64,000 bases of DNA from Bacteroidetes bacterium UBA5697 (lineage in GTDB: Bacteria > Bacteroidota > Bacteroidia > B-17B0 > Aurantibacillaceae). The notes beneath the pieces are model-generated. The model did no database searches. It worked only from the letters and a program-made list of their open reading frames with translations, and was not told the origin of the DNA. The stretch's first letter is position 1, and the number at the start of each line of letters is the position of its first letter. Both the position numbers and the translations under genes were made by a program. The stretch covers positions 16,251-80,250 of the forward strand of contig DIHL01000030.1 in NCBI GenBank assembly GCA_002420145.1, written 5' to 3'. Of this stretch, positions 43,867 to 53,653 are shown in pieces.

Positions 43867-45492
43867 TTATTTCACTATCCATTCGTTTTCAATTTCCCAA
43901 CCTGGTAATAATTTTATGGGTGTAGTATTCATAAAAATAATCTCTGGTTGAATATTTAAAAAATAATTTCCCTCATCGAAAAGCCCATTTTTATTGACAT
44001 CTTCAACGACTCTGATGAAATACTTTCCTGGTGGAAGATTATTATACTCCATTAATTTTTCGGAAGTAGAGGTTAACGAAAATTCAACTACACGTTCATT
44101 AATTAATTGTTCTTTGTCATTTAATAGCCTAACTAAGTAATTTTCTTTCTTCGGGAACATTAATTTAATTTTTAACAACGCATAATCATCCATTATTGTT
44201 GTTTTAAACTTATATACAGTAGAATCATTCGTTCTGTCTCCATTATCTGTAATTGCACCTCTTTTAATGGTTAACTCATAATTAGATTCTTGTTTGAAAG
44301 TCGCTTGAATTTTAAAAGAGCTTACAAATCCAGTATCTTTTACTAAAATGAAAGGCAAAGGATTAGAAGCTGAATCAAGTTTCTCAATCAACTCTATTCG
44401 TTCTGTATGAATGTTTTTTGACTCCACTGGCACATTCAACTCAAAAGTTGGTAAATCAAAGAAAGCTAATACAGTTCCTAAGTTCGATTTCAAATCGTAT
44501 TTAATAGACTTATTACTTGTTTGTTTGTTAAACGATGCTTCTGATGAGATCTTTATATAAACAGTATCTACTTTTTGGTTCTCATGATTAACATACACCT
44601 CAAGAGTATCAAACTTTTTATTGTAGTATAATGACAATGTATCTTTAAAAACATTTAATTTATATTGTAATAATCCTTTAGCTGTAACCGTTTTTATATC
44701 CGTTTGTGGTTTATTATATATAATGTATGTCTTACCATATTCTACAGAGTAGCTTTTTTTAATAAAACTTTTTGATGGCTTCTCCTTAAACAAGTTTAAA
44801 GTGATACTAGAAGAATCTCCAGGATAAACTAACTCTTTTATAAAAGCAAGCTGTTCTTCTGAGCCATCGTACAATAAATTCTTATTTTGATCTTTAATAG
44901 CCACAATCTTAAATGGCATATTAGGAAGATAATTAAAGTAAAAGACGCCTTCCAAATTTGTTTTAGATATGTAAAGCGGCTTTTCTTTATACACTACGCT
45001 ATCTTTAGAGTCTTTAGAATATAACCCAACTAAAATTTGAGATTCAGGTTTTTTATCAAGAGAGTTGAAAATTTTGCCCTGAAACTTTAAACTGTCGATA
45101 GTGGAGCCTGTACTAAATATGTATTCGAAATTTTGTAAAACATTAGATTCATTTAAATCAGAAATAGCATTACCAAAAGCTAGTTTATAGGTTGTATTTG
45201 GTAATAGAGTTTCATTAAAGGTGATTTTGAGTTTTTTTCCTTGTGTTTGAATTTCTGGAATTTCTTTAACCTGAGGTGTAATAATAAACTGGTTAGCAAT
45301 ATCTTTTAAGGTAATATATTCATCAAATTGTATTTCAATCGTTTTTGTATTGAAATTTAAAGAAGCATTCTCTGGATTATAAGACAATACTTTGGGCGCA
45401 GTGATGTCTTTTTTACCTCCGCTTAATGGAGTAATTTGGGCACAACGAGTAACCAAAAAGATAATACATATATATATAAGTAACTTTTGCAA
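43867..45492 (-). CDS. Ig-like-domain (SbsA-type) lipoprotein
   Basis: The 541-aa protein has a short signal (QKLLIYICIIFLVTRC) and then AQITPLSGGKKDITAPKVLSYNPENASLNFNTKTIEIQFDEYITL, the signature of a Bacteroidota family with an N-terminal SbsA-type Ig-like domain and further beta-sandwich domains. The C-terminus carries VVEDVNKNGLFDEGNYFLNIQPE, an EF-hand-like loop. The residue before the presumed lipid-acceptor Cys is Arg, which is unusual for a lipobox. Probably an outer-membrane or periplasmic protein of unknown role. Confidence 0.8.
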   Translation of the reverse strand: MQKLLIYICIIFLVTRCAQITPLSGGKKDITAPKVLSYNPENASLNFNTKTIEIQFDEYITLKDIANQFIITPQVKEIPEIQTQGKKLKITFNETLLPNTTYKLAFGNAISDLNESNVLQNFEYIFSTGSTIDSLKFQGKIFNSLDKKPESQILVGLYSKDSKDSVVYKEKPLYISKTNLEGVFYFNYLPNMPFKIVAIKDQNKNLLYDGSEEQLAFIKELVYPGDSSSITLNLFKEKPSKSFIKKSYSVEYGKTYIIYNKPQTDIKTVTAKGLLQYKLNVFKDTLSLYYNKKFDTLEVYVNHENQKVDTVYIKISSEASFNKQTSNKSIKYDLKSNLGTVLAFFDLPTFELNVPVESKNIHTERIELIEKLDSASNPLPFILVKDTGFVSSFKIQATFKQESNYELTIKRGAITDNGDRTNDSTVYKFKTTIMDDYALLKIKLMFPKKENYLVRLLNDKEQLINERVVEFSLTSTSEKLMEYNNLPPGKYFIRVVEDVNKNGLFDEGNYFLNIQPEIIFMNTTPIKLLPGWEIENEWIVK

Positions 45493-45603
45493 TTTTTATA
45501 CAAAGAAAGTGATTTTTTGGAAATGACTCTACATATATATAATATGTAACATTTTTTGGATATCCTTACTGACGAATTGACGTTAAAAACTTTTTGGCAT
45601 TCA

Positions 45604-45635
45604 TTTGGCTTTACCCAATCCAACAAGTATATTTG
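45604..45635 (+). promoter_or_regulatory. Promoter of clpP (Bacteroidota -33/-7 type)
   Basis: TTTG (45604-45607) and a perfect TATATTTG (45628-45635) are separated by 20 bases, the canonical arrangement; the ATG lies 25 bases downstream. Its presence argues for the start at 45660 rather than an upstream codon. Confidence 0.65.
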
Positions 45636-45659
45636 TTTAACAACTTAAAACCTCAGATT

Positions 45660-46340
45660 ATGTTTGATCAAAATGAATTTAAAAAATACGCCACAAAACA
45701 TGTTGGCATCAGTAGCTTAACTTACGATAGTTATGTATCAGCTATTACTCCAGGAATTAGAAACTTAACTCCAAATATTATTGAAGAAAGACAATTAAAC
45801 GTTTCGGTATTAGATGTATTTTCTCGTTTAATGATGGATCGTATTATCTTTTTAGGCACTGGAATTAACGACCAAGTAGCAAACATTGTTCAAGCTCAAT
45901 TATTATTCTTAGAGTCGGTTGATTCTAAAAAAGACATTCAAATTTACTTAAACTCACCAGGTGGTTCTGTTTATGCTGGTTTAGGAATTTATGATACGAT
46001 GCAAATTATTAAACCAGATGTAGCAACTATTTGTACAGGTATGGCTGCAAGTATGGGTGCAGTATTGCAATGTGCAGGTGCTAAAGGAAAACGTACGGCA
46101 TTAAAACATGCTCGTATTATGATTCACCAACCATTAGGTGGAGCAGAAGGACAAGCGTCTGATATCGAAATTACAGCTCGTGAGATTCAAAAATTAAAGA
46201 AAGAGTTATACGAAATCATCGCGTTACACAGTGGACAAACTTATGAGAAAGTTTGGGCGGATAGTGATCGTGATTACTGGATGATTGCTCAAGAAGCAAA
46301 AGATTACGGTATGATTGACGAAGTTTTAATTAAAAAATAA
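45660..46340 (+). CDS. clpP: ATP-dependent Clp protease proteolytic subunit
   Basis: From the ATG at 45660 the protein has 226 aa. It carries the catalytic triad Ser131 (GMAASMGAVLQ), His156 (IMIHQPLGG) and Asp205 (DRDYWM), plus IYLNSPGGSVYAGLGIYD. It forms the tetradecameric peptidase that works with ClpX or ClpA for protein quality control. Neither trigger factor nor clpX is next to it. The gene has its own promoter and a terminator, so it is monocistronic. Confidence 0.96.
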   Translation: MFDQNEFKKYATKHVGISSLTYDSYVSAITPGIRNLTPNIIEERQLNVSVLDVFSRLMMDRIIFLGTGINDQVANIVQAQLLFLESVDSKKDIQIYLNSPGGSVYAGLGIYDTMQIIKPDVATICTGMAASMGAVLQCAGAKGKRTALKHARIMIHQPLGGAEGQASDIEITAREIQKLKKELYEIIALHSGQTYEKVWADSDRDYWMIAQEAKDYGMIDEVLIKK

Positions 46341-46355
46341 ACTAAATGTTATAAG

Positions 46356-46385
46356 AAAAGCCCTGATAAGTTTATCAGGGCTTTT
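46356..46385. terminator. Bidirectional intrinsic terminator (clpP / 2H phosphoesterase)
   Basis: AAAAGCCCTGATAA (46356-46369) pairs with TTATCAGGGCTTTTT; A- and T-runs on both sides fit the two converging genes. Confidence 0.85.
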
Positions 46386-46927
46386 TATTTTTCAAAACTA
46401 AAGGTTTCGTATACCTCCCATCTATCATTCAAATGCTTTAGTAAACAAATATCTTTACAAGTGAACGTTGCTTCAAATGTTCTGTCTTTGTATTCTTCCC
46501 ACATTTTATAAAACATAGGTTTCTTTAAATCTCTAAAAGCAATAGTTACATGTGGATGAAACCCTCGCATATCATCTGATTGATTAAATAATTGAAGATG
46601 TTGTTTGGCATATTTCACCAATTGCTGCTGCATCTGGCATAAAAAATCATTTTTTTGCACATTAACAAATATAACTCTAGGTTCAAAACAAGAAAAGCCA
46701 GATAATGAAATTTGAAACTCTTTTTCAAAAGAAAAATCTTGAAGAGAGCTAATTAACTTTTCCTCTTTATCTTCTTCCCAACTAAAAGGCATATGCAAGG
46801 TAATATGCCCTGGTGAACGCAAAGCGCCTTTTGTTCCATATACTTCAAAAATGTTTTTCTTAAGCTCTTGAATTTGACTTAATAAAGGTTCGGAAGGAAC
46901 AACAGCTATGAAATACTTTTGAAGCAC
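46385..46927 (-). CDS. 2'-5' RNA ligase / 2H phosphoesterase family protein
   Basis: The 180-aa protein has the two H-x-T-x motifs of the 2H superfamily, HITLHMP (near residue 42) and HVTIAF (near residue 131), spaced as expected. Family members are cyclic phosphodiesterases or RNA ligases acting on 2'-3' or 2'-5' bonds; the physiological substrate is usually unknown. It follows the TPR phosphatase gene by three bases on the minus strand, so it may be cotranscribed. Confidence 0.85.
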   Translation of the reverse strand: MLQKYFIAVVPSEPLLSQIQELKKNIFEVYGTKGALRSPGHITLHMPFSWEEDKEEKLISSLQDFSFEKEFQISLSGFSCFEPRVIFVNVQKNDFLCQMQQQLVKYAKQHLQLFNQSDDMRGFHPHVTIAFRDLKKPMFYKMWEEYKDRTFEATFTCKDICLLKHLNDRWEVYETFSFEK

Positions 46928-46930
46928 CGT

Positions 46931-49153
46931 TTATATTTTTATACCAATTATTAATATATCATCTACCTGTTCTTGATTTCCTTTCCAATTTGTGAAAGCT
47001 AATTCTAACTCCTGTTTTTGATGAGTTAAAGGAGCATCTTTTATTTTTAATAACAAATCATTTAATTGTCTGTATTTAAACTTCTTTCCTTTTGGTCCGC
47101 CAAACTGATCAGCAAAACCATCCGTGTATAAGTAAAGTGCATCACCAGCTTTTAATTCTATAGTCTGTAATGAGAACATTTCTGTTTTCTCACCTTTACC
47201 AACTGGCATTTTATCCTTTGCCAATTCTATAATTTCATTATTTCTAATGAGTATGGGTTCATTATTAGCAGCTGCATAAGTTATTGTTCTCGATTCCGCT
47301 CTCACGCCTTGGAGTGATGACAAGCTTGTGTCAATACAAATTAAAATGCCATCCATGCCATCTTTTTGTCCACCATCACTAATCGTAGAAATCAACCGCT
47401 CTCTCACATAATTAAAGATCTCATTAGGTTTTTCAATGTTCTTTTCTTTAATGGCTTCACTCAAAAAACCCATATTTAATAAACTCATAAAAGCACCAGG
47501 CACACCATGGCCTGTGCTGTCACAAACACCTAAGTAGAATTTATTATTATGTTTGGTTGCCCAATAAAAATCTCCACTCACAATATCTTTTGGATTGAAG
47601 TAAATGAAATTATTAGGGATGTTTTGAGTAATAAAATCAGAATTAGCAATTAAAGCGGTTTGAATTCGCTTAGCATAATGAATAGAATCTAAAGTTTCTT
47701 TTTGATGTTCTTCTACTATTTCTTTTTGAACTTGTAATTCGGCTTTTTGAATTTGAATTAAGTCATTTTGCTTTTTTGTGACCTTAAAACGGTTAAACAT
47801 AAATACTCCAAACAATCCTACTAAAAAAATGCCGCCATATAAAGCAAAGCGTTGTGTTTTTTCTTGTTTCAATTGAGCAGCAGTTACTTTCTTTTCTTCC
47901 GCCACTTTTACACTATCTGCAGCGGCTTTTTTTTCATATTCAATTTGAAATCCTTTTTTCAATATCACCCTTTTGGTTTCTTCATTATCTATTGTATCAC
48001 GCATTTGAATATATAGCTGATACATCTGTAATGATTTTTGAAACTGCTTTTGCTTTTCATATATCTGTTTCAAAATAAAAGCGGCATCTCTAATTTTTTC
48101 AGGCGACCCTAATTCTTTAGCTGTACTCATACATTTTATCCCATAGTCGAGCGCCGAATTTAAATCTCCTCGTTGAAACATATACTCAGCTAAGCTATTG
48201 TAAGATAATGAGATGCCTGGGAGATTATTAATTTCAATACGAAGCATTAAAGCTTTTTTATAATATTCAAGTGCTTTTTTACTACTTGATTTAGCGCAAT
48301 CTTGACCAACTAAACATTCAGGGTCACCATAAACATCATAAATACCACCTAATAAATTCAGTGAATTTGACAAGCCAAACTTATCTTTCATCTCCTCGTA
48401 TATTTTTACAGACATATTTAAATAATGAATTGCCATTTTAATTGATAAAACTTGGCATTCATTTTTTGAGCCTTTACATGAAGGATCTCCATATGTTTTG
48501 TAGATATACGCTATATTAGAATATGAATTGGCCACACCATTATTGTTCTTTATTTGAAGATAGCTATCCAAAGCCTTTCTATAATACTCTAAAGCTTTTA
48601 CTGGCTCACCTTGATTATCGAAAATAAATCCGATATTATTATAAGATGTGGCAGCACCTAATTTATCATTAATTTCAATTTGCAATTTTAATGCTCTATG
48701 ATATGATTCGATTGCTTTGGCGATATTTCCATCTTGTCTATATAAGTAGCCAAGATTAATTGACTCCGTCGCAATTCCTTGCTTGTCATTAATCTCCTGA
48801 TAAATGTCAAGCGCTTTATAATAATATTTATAGGCAGAGGGCATCATGCCTTTTTGCATATACAAAAAACCTAAATTATTAAAAGAATTAGCATAGTGTT
48901 TTATAAAAAATAAATAAAAATCAGACTTAGAATTATTAATATTTTTTTCTGATATTTCCTTTAATTGATTATTATAAATTGGCCAAAGACTATCGTTCGA
49001 CTCATTTTCTATCATTGCATTTAAAACATTACAACGAGTCGTATCATGCTTAGCATTTTTCAATAGAATTATTAATGAATCAATAACAAATGATTGAGAG
49101 AACGTTGTAATAGAAAAAAATAAGACAAGAATTAAAAGTAACAACTTCCTCAT
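46931..49153 (-). CDS. TPR-repeat membrane protein with C-terminal SpoIIE-type PP2C phosphatase domain
   Basis: The 740-aa protein has a signal peptide (RKLLLLILVLFFSITTFSQ), tetratricopeptide repeats from about 85 to 370 (LGFLYMQKGMMPSAYKYYYKALDIYQ and similar units), a membrane helix at about 440-460, a coiled coil, and the phosphatase domain with DIVSGDFYWA, DSTGHGVPGAFMSL, QKDGMDGI, TDGYADQFGG and VDDILIIG. All metal-binding aspartates are present. The C-terminal domain is a close paralogue of those at 5086 and 49157. Substrate unknown. Confidence 0.87.
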   Translation of the reverse strand: MRKLLLLILVLFFSITTFSQSFVIDSLIILLKNAKHDTTRCNVLNAMIENESNDSLWPIYNNQLKEISEKNINNSKSDFYLFFIKHYANSFNNLGFLYMQKGMMPSAYKYYYKALDIYQEINDKQGIATESINLGYLYRQDGNIAKAIESYHRALKLQIEINDKLGAATSYNNIGFIFDNQGEPVKALEYYRKALDSYLQIKNNNGVANSYSNIAYIYKTYGDPSCKGSKNECQVLSIKMAIHYLNMSVKIYEEMKDKFGLSNSLNLLGGIYDVYGDPECLVGQDCAKSSSKKALEYYKKALMLRIEINNLPGISLSYNSLAEYMFQRGDLNSALDYGIKCMSTAKELGSPEKIRDAAFILKQIYEKQKQFQKSLQMYQLYIQMRDTIDNEETKRVILKKGFQIEYEKKAAADSVKVAEEKKVTAAQLKQEKTQRFALYGGIFLVGLFGVFMFNRFKVTKKQNDLIQIQKAELQVQKEIVEEHQKETLDSIHYAKRIQTALIANSDFITQNIPNNFIYFNPKDIVSGDFYWATKHNNKFYLGVCDSTGHGVPGAFMSLLNMGFLSEAIKEKNIEKPNEIFNYVRERLISTISDGGQKDGMDGILICIDTSLSSLQGVRAESRTITYAAANNEPILIRNNEIIELAKDKMPVGKGEKTEMFSLQTIELKAGDALYLYTDGFADQFGGPKGKKFKYRQLNDLLLKIKDAPLTHQKQELELAFTNWKGNQEQVDDILIIGIKI

Positions 49154-49156
49154 ACA

Positions 49157-50149
49157 CTAAATCTTCACCCCAATTACTAAAACATCGTCCACCTGTTCTT
49201 GCTTACCTTTCCAAGCATTAAAACTTTTATCCAAGGCATTATACTGCTCGTCCATTGATAAATGGGCGTTTTCTATTAGTACATCTTTTAGTTTGTTGTA
49301 CTTAAACTTTTTGCCTTTTGGTCCCCCAAACTGATCGGCATAACCATCCGTGTAAATAAAAATACAATCATCTTTTTGCAGTTGAATGGTATGATTTGTA
49401 AAAGTATCAGCTACACCATCTTGATTGCTGCCTATAGGAGATTTATCAGATTTTATTTCTAATAAATCATTTCCGTAAAATGTTTCTCTTTCATTTGTAA
49501 CTTGATATGTATTGGCAATATTTTTTCTTATCAATACTAGCGGGTTAAACGCTCCAGCATATTGCAATGTCAATGTTTTATAATTGATATTACACAAAGC
49601 CAAATCCATTCCATCTTTCACAGCACCTGGGTCATATGATTGACGGAGAGTGTCATTTACTGCAATGTCCAAAAACTGTAACAAATCCGAAGGTTTCGTT
49701 AACTGTTTATCTTGAACAGCTTGACTTAATGATTTTAATCCTATTACGCTCATCATCGCTCCTGGCACCCCATGTCCAGTGCAATCGACTGCCGAAAACA
49801 AAACCTCATCTCCAATGGTATCAATCCAATAAAAATCTCCACTCACAATATCTTTTGGTTTATAATAAACCATGCTTTTTGGCAATAAAGACTTTACTCT
49901 TTGTTGAGTAGGAATAATTGATAACTGTATTCTTAAAGCATAACGAATACTATCTGTAATTTCTTGTTCCTTATGTTTTAATTCAGCCGTTCTTTCTTCT
50001 ACAATTCGTTCTAGTTCAATTTTAGATTTTTTTAATCTTTTATCTCTTAGCTTAAATAAAATAAATGCTACTAAAGCCAAAAATATAATTACCTGAGTTG
50101 GACCCAACTCATATGTAACATTAATATCTAAAAGAAAAAGGCTTATCAT
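49157..50149 (-). CDS. Short membrane-anchored SpoIIE-type PP2C phosphatase (no TPR sensor)
   Basis: The 330-aa protein consists of one N-terminal membrane helix (VIIFLALVAFILF), a coiled coil (KKSKIELERIVEERTAELKHK), and a complete phosphatase domain (DIVSGDFYWI, DCTGHGVPGAMMSV, VKDGMDLAL, TDGYADQFGG, VDDVLVIG). It is the paralogue of the two TPR proteins with the sensory part missing. It lies three bases upstream of the 740-aa gene with which it probably forms an operon. Upstream is a promoter candidate, so loss of the sensor is not an obvious truncation at the window scale. Confidence 0.85.
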   Translation of the reverse strand: MISLFLLDINVTYELGPTQVIIFLALVAFILFKLRDKRLKKSKIELERIVEERTAELKHKEQEITDSIRYALRIQLSIIPTQQRVKSLLPKSMVYYKPKDIVSGDFYWIDTIGDEVLFSAVDCTGHGVPGAMMSVIGLKSLSQAVQDKQLTKPSDLLQFLDIAVNDTLRQSYDPGAVKDGMDLALCNINYKTLTLQYAGAFNPLVLIRKNIANTYQVTNERETFYGNDLLEIKSDKSPIGSNQDGVADTFTNHTIQLQKDDCIFIYTDGYADQFGGPKGKKFKYNKLKDVLIENAHLSMDEQYNALDKSFNAWKGKQEQVDDVLVIGVKI

Positions 50150-50190
50150 CTCATTAAAAACTTAAAAAAAGCAAACAAACAATTTACTTT

Positions 50191-50198
50191 TATATTTG
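50191..50198 (+). promoter_or_regulatory. Candidate -7 element for the fRMsr gene
   Basis: A perfect TATATTTG lies 51 bases upstream of the gene at 50249; no clear TTG-type -33 box is found at the usual distance. Confidence 0.3.
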
Positions 50199-50212
50199 TA
50201 TATAAAAATAGT

Positions 50213-50244
50213 CAAATTTAGTTAATCACAAAATAGTAATTCAA
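50213..50244 (-). promoter_or_regulatory. Candidate promoter of the two-gene SpoIIE-phosphatase operon
   Basis: On the minus strand TTG (50244-50242) and TAAATTTG (50220-50213) are 21 bases apart, matching the -33/-7 pattern, about 60 bases upstream of the ATG at 50149. It shares the divergent gap with the fRMsr gene. Confidence 0.45.
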
Positions 50245-50248
50245 TTGT

Positions 50249-50725
50249 ATGGCAGAAGACCTTCAAATTAGTGGAAACACAAAAGAAGAAATATATCAAT
50301 CTATTATTCCTCAAATAAAAGCTTTAGTTGAAGGAGAAACGGATATAACAGCTAATATGGCAAATGTTTGTGCGGCTTTAAAATTTGGATTAAATTTTTT
50401 ATGGGTTGGATTTTATCTGATAAAAAACAATCAACTGGTTTTAGGGCCTTTTCAAGGACCGGTAGCTTGTACAAGAATAAATTTAGGAAAAGGAGTTTGT
50501 GGTACCTCTTGGCAAAACAATGAAGTAATTATTGTAGATGATGTTGATGCTTTTCCTGGACATATTGCTTGTAGTTCACTATCAAAATCTGAAATCGTAT
50601 TGCCTATATACAATTCCAATAAAGACGTGATTGGAGTTTTAGATGTTGATAGCGATACCTATAAAACATTTGACAAAATTGATGAGCAATATCTAACTCA
50701 AATTTTACAAATTCTAAAATTTTAA
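50249..50725 (+). CDS. GAF-domain protein, probable free methionine-(R)-sulfoxide reductase
   Basis: The 158-aa single GAF domain carries the three cysteines of the fRMsr family in the expected places: GPVACTRINLGKGVCGTSW and GHIACSSLSKSEIVLP, plus the DVDSDTYKTFDKID segment. Such enzymes reduce free Met-R-O with thioredoxin. Divergent from the phosphatase pair; no partner is adjacent. Confidence 0.88.
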   Translation: MAEDLQISGNTKEEIYQSIIPQIKALVEGETDITANMANVCAALKFGLNFLWVGFYLIKNNQLVLGPFQGPVACTRINLGKGVCGTSWQNNEVIIVDDVDAFPGHIACSSLSKSEIVLPIYNSNKDVIGVLDVDSDTYKTFDKIDEQYLTQILQILKF

Positions 50726-50808
50726 TCTTTCAAACATTTTAGAATTACAGACTTGTATTATTGTACAATTTTAGTAATCTTTGGTAGTAAATAAATTCAG
50801 AAAATTAA

Positions 50809-52590
50809 ATGATGATGGAGATAACACGTGTATTTGATATTTTAGAACTATATAAAACACAATATAAAAAAGATGATGTTTTATCAGGAAAAGAAAACAA
50901 ACAGTGGAAAAAATACAGTAGTGAAGATTTAATCAATACCGTTAATAATACAAGCTATGGTTTATTAGCTCTTGGCTTAACAGATAAAGATAAAGTAGCT
51001 ATTATCTCAAACAATCGTCCTGAATGGAATTTTTGTGACTATGGCTGTCAGCAAGCAAACATTGTTACTGTTCCAATTTTTCCAACTATAAGTAATACTG
51101 ATTTACAATTTATTTTAAATCATGCCGAAGTAAAAGCCGTTTTTATTTCCGATAAATCAATTTATGCTAAGTTAATAGCTATTGAAAAAGAAATTCCTAA
51201 CGTAAAACATATTATTAGCTTTAATCCTATAGATGGTATTATGCCCTTCTCTGATTTTATTGAATTAGGGAAAAAGCACGCTAATTCAGAAAAATTAGAA
51301 GCTATAAAAAAATCCATCTTACCAAGCCATCTATTAACCATATTATATACCTCAGGGACAACCGGAACCCCAAAAGGTGTTATGATTACACATCATAATT
51401 TAGTTTCTAACGTAACAGCTTGTCAAGGTTTTGCTCCATTTAGCAGTACGTGGAGAGCCTTAAGCTTTTTGCCACTCAATCACGTTTATGAAAGAATGGT
51501 AAGTACTTTATATTTATATAAAGGCATTTCTATATACTATGCAGAGGGGTTGGAAACCATTGGCGATAATTTGAAAGAAATTAAACCACAAATATTTGTT
51601 TCAGTTCCTCGATTAATTGAACGTGTGTACGAAAAAATTACTGCTACTGGCGAAAAGTTAACGGGCGCTAAACGTAAAATTTTTGATTGGAGTATGCGCA
51701 TAGCAAATACCTATGAACTAAATAATAAAAATAGTTTATGGTATAAAATACAACATAAAATTGCCGACAAATTAGTGTTTAGCAAATGGCGCGAGGCTGT
51801 TGGTGGAAACTTAGTTTGCATCGCTTCTGGTGGGGCAGCATTAAATCCAAAACTAGAGCGCATTTTTTTATGTGCAAATATTGTTTGCTTACAAGGTTAC
51901 GGATTAACGGAAACCTGTGTTGTTGTCAGTGTAAATCGCTATGGAGAAGATAATATTCGTATTGGAACCTGCGGGCCAGTTATTGATGGTGTTTCTGTGA
52001 AAATTGCTGAAGAAGATGGGGAAATTTTAGTAAAAGGACCAAACTTAATGCTTGGGTATTACAAAAATCCAGAAGCAACTGCCGAAGTCATGGATAGTGA
52101 AGGCTGGTTTCACACAGGGGATGTAGGAACATTTATTGAGGGCCGCTTTTTAAAAATAACTGATAGAAAAAAAGAGATTTTTAAAACAAGTTCGGGCAAA
52201 TACATTGCACCTTTAATGATTGAAAATAAAATTAAAGAATGTCGATTTGTTGAACAAAGTATGGTAGTTGGTGAAAATCAAAAATTTGCTTCAGCTATTA
52301 TTGTTCCTTCTTTCGTTAACTTTAAAGAGTATTGTAAGGACCATCACATTACCTGGACTACAAACGAAGAAATGAGTGGTCACGAAGAGTTAAAAAAATT
52401 AATTAATGATCACATCAAACTGATGAATAAAACATTAGCGCCATACGAACAATTAAAACGCGTAGGCATTTTAAGCAAAGAATGGAGTATTGAAGGTGGC
52501 GAATTAACGCCTAAAATGAGCTTGAAACGTAAAATCATAAAGGAAAAAAACATTGATGCAATCAATAAAATTTTTGCGGTAGAGAACTAA
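50809..52590 (+). CDS. Long-chain acyl-CoA ligase (AMP-binding)
   Basis: The 593-aa protein has the adenylate-forming P-loop-like motif LLTILYTSGTTGTPKGVMITH (start near residue 178, quoted in 20-residue limit as TILYTSGTTGTPKGVMI), the A5 motif LQGYGLTETC, and the A8 region GWFHTGDVGTFIEGRFLKITDRKKEIFKTSSGKY, given here by the core TGDVG and DRKKE. This is the FadD/long-chain type that activates fatty acids with CoA. The ATG triplet at the start leaves the exact start open by two codons. It is followed after four bases by mutY. Confidence 0.92.
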   Translation: MMMEITRVFDILELYKTQYKKDDVLSGKENKQWKKYSSEDLINTVNNTSYGLLALGLTDKDKVAIISNNRPEWNFCDYGCQQANIVTVPIFPTISNTDLQFILNHAEVKAVFISDKSIYAKLIAIEKEIPNVKHIISFNPIDGIMPFSDFIELGKKHANSEKLEAIKKSILPSHLLTILYTSGTTGTPKGVMITHHNLVSNVTACQGFAPFSSTWRALSFLPLNHVYERMVSTLYLYKGISIYYAEGLETIGDNLKEIKPQIFVSVPRLIERVYEKITATGEKLTGAKRKIFDWSMRIANTYELNNKNSLWYKIQHKIADKLVFSKWREAVGGNLVCIASGGAALNPKLERIFLCANIVCLQGYGLTETCVVVSVNRYGEDNIRIGTCGPVIDGVSVKIAEEDGEILVKGPNLMLGYYKNPEATAEVMDSEGWFHTGDVGTFIEGRFLKITDRKKEIFKTSSGKYIAPLMIENKIKECRFVEQSMVVGENQKFASAIIVPSFVNFKEYCKDHHITWTTNEEMSGHEELKKLINDHIKLMNKTLAPYEQLKRVGILSKEWSIEGGELTPKMSLKRKIIKEKNIDAINKIFAVEN

Positions 52591-52594
52591 TAAA

Positions 52595-53653
52595 ATGCCT
52601 CAAACTCATCCTATTTCTGATAAACTTATTGCTTGGTACAAAAAATACAAGCGAGATTTGCCTTGGCGTAATATTAGCGACCCATACAAAATTTGGCTGT
52701 CTGAAATTATACTTCAACAAACACAAGTTGTTCAAGGACTAAACTATTATATCAAGTTTACGGAAACCTTTCCAACAATTATTGATTTAGCTAATGCTCC
52801 GGAAGACAAAGTGATGCGTTTATGGCAAGGACTCGGTTATTACTCTAGAGCAAGAAATTTACACACGGCCGCAAAAGCAGTTAAAACTAATTACAAAGGA
52901 AAATTTCCAAATACTTACGAATCTATTAAAGAATTAAAGGGCGTGGGCGATTATACAGCGGCAGCCGTTGCTTCCTTTGCTTTTAATTTACCTCATGCTG
53001 TAGTAGACGGAAATGTTTACCGAGTTTTATCTCGTTTGTTTAATATTAGCACGCCAATTAATTCTACTCAGGGTAAAAAGGAATTTCAGTTATTAGCTGA
53101 TGAACTTTTAAATCATAAAAAACCAGGGCTTCATAATAGTGCGATGATGGAATTTGGAGCTTTATGGTGTAAACCTCAAAACCCAAAATGCGAAGAATGC
53201 CCTTTACAAGAATATTGTTTAGCATACGAAAAAGACACGATAAACTTGTTGCCCGTAAAAGACAAAAAAATAAAAATAAAAACCCGATATTTACATTATT
53301 TTATTTTTAATTATAAGGACAATGTTTATGTACAAAAACGAACGGAAAAAGATATTTGGCAAAATTTATATGAGTTCTATCTCATAGAAACAGAGGAGGT
53401 CACAGACCCTGAATTAATTTTAAAAAATAAAAAATTAAAAAAATTGGTTAAAGATATAAACGTGATTTCTATTACAACCGAGAAAAAACACATTTTATCT
53501 CACCAGCATTTATACGCTATTTTTTACGAGTTAAAAATTAAAAATCCTATTACATCAAAAATATTAATTAAGATAAAACGAAGTGATTTAATGCATTTTG
53601 GGCTACCACAACTAATCAATAAATACCTCCACAACAAAAAAACACAAGATTAG
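52595..53653 (+). CDS. mutY: A/G-specific adenine glycosylase
   Basis: MutY removes adenine mispaired with 8-oxoG. The 352-aa protein has the catalytic Glu37 (SEIILQQTQV) and Asp138 (HAVVDGNVYRV), the HhH motif LKGVGDYTAAAVASF, and the 4Fe-4S ligands in CKPQNPKCEECPLQEYC with the C-x6-C-x2-C-x5-C spacing. The C-terminal third is the NUDIX-like 8-oxoG-recognition domain. Likely cotranscribed with the acyl-CoA ligase. Confidence 0.96.
   Translation: MPQTHPISDKLIAWYKKYKRDLPWRNISDPYKIWLSEIILQQTQVVQGLNYYIKFTETFPTIIDLANAPEDKVMRLWQGLGYYSRARNLHTAAKAVKTNYKGKFPNTYESIKELKGVGDYTAAAVASFAFNLPHAVVDGNVYRVLSRLFNISTPINSTQGKKEFQLLADELLNHKKPGLHNSAMMEFGALWCKPQNPKCEECPLQEYCLAYEKDTINLLPVKDKKIKIKTRYLHYFIFNYKDNVYVQKRTEKDIWQNLYEFYLIETEEVTDPELILKNKKLKKLVKDINVISITTEKKHILSHQHLYAIFYELKIKNPITSKILIKIKRSDLMHFGLPQLINKYLHNKKTQD

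Noticed and set aside
46385..46927. 2H phosphoesterase as part of a CBASS or other anti-phage system
   Set aside because: No nucleotidyltransferase, effector nuclease or helicase is near; neighbours are clpP and phosphatase genes.
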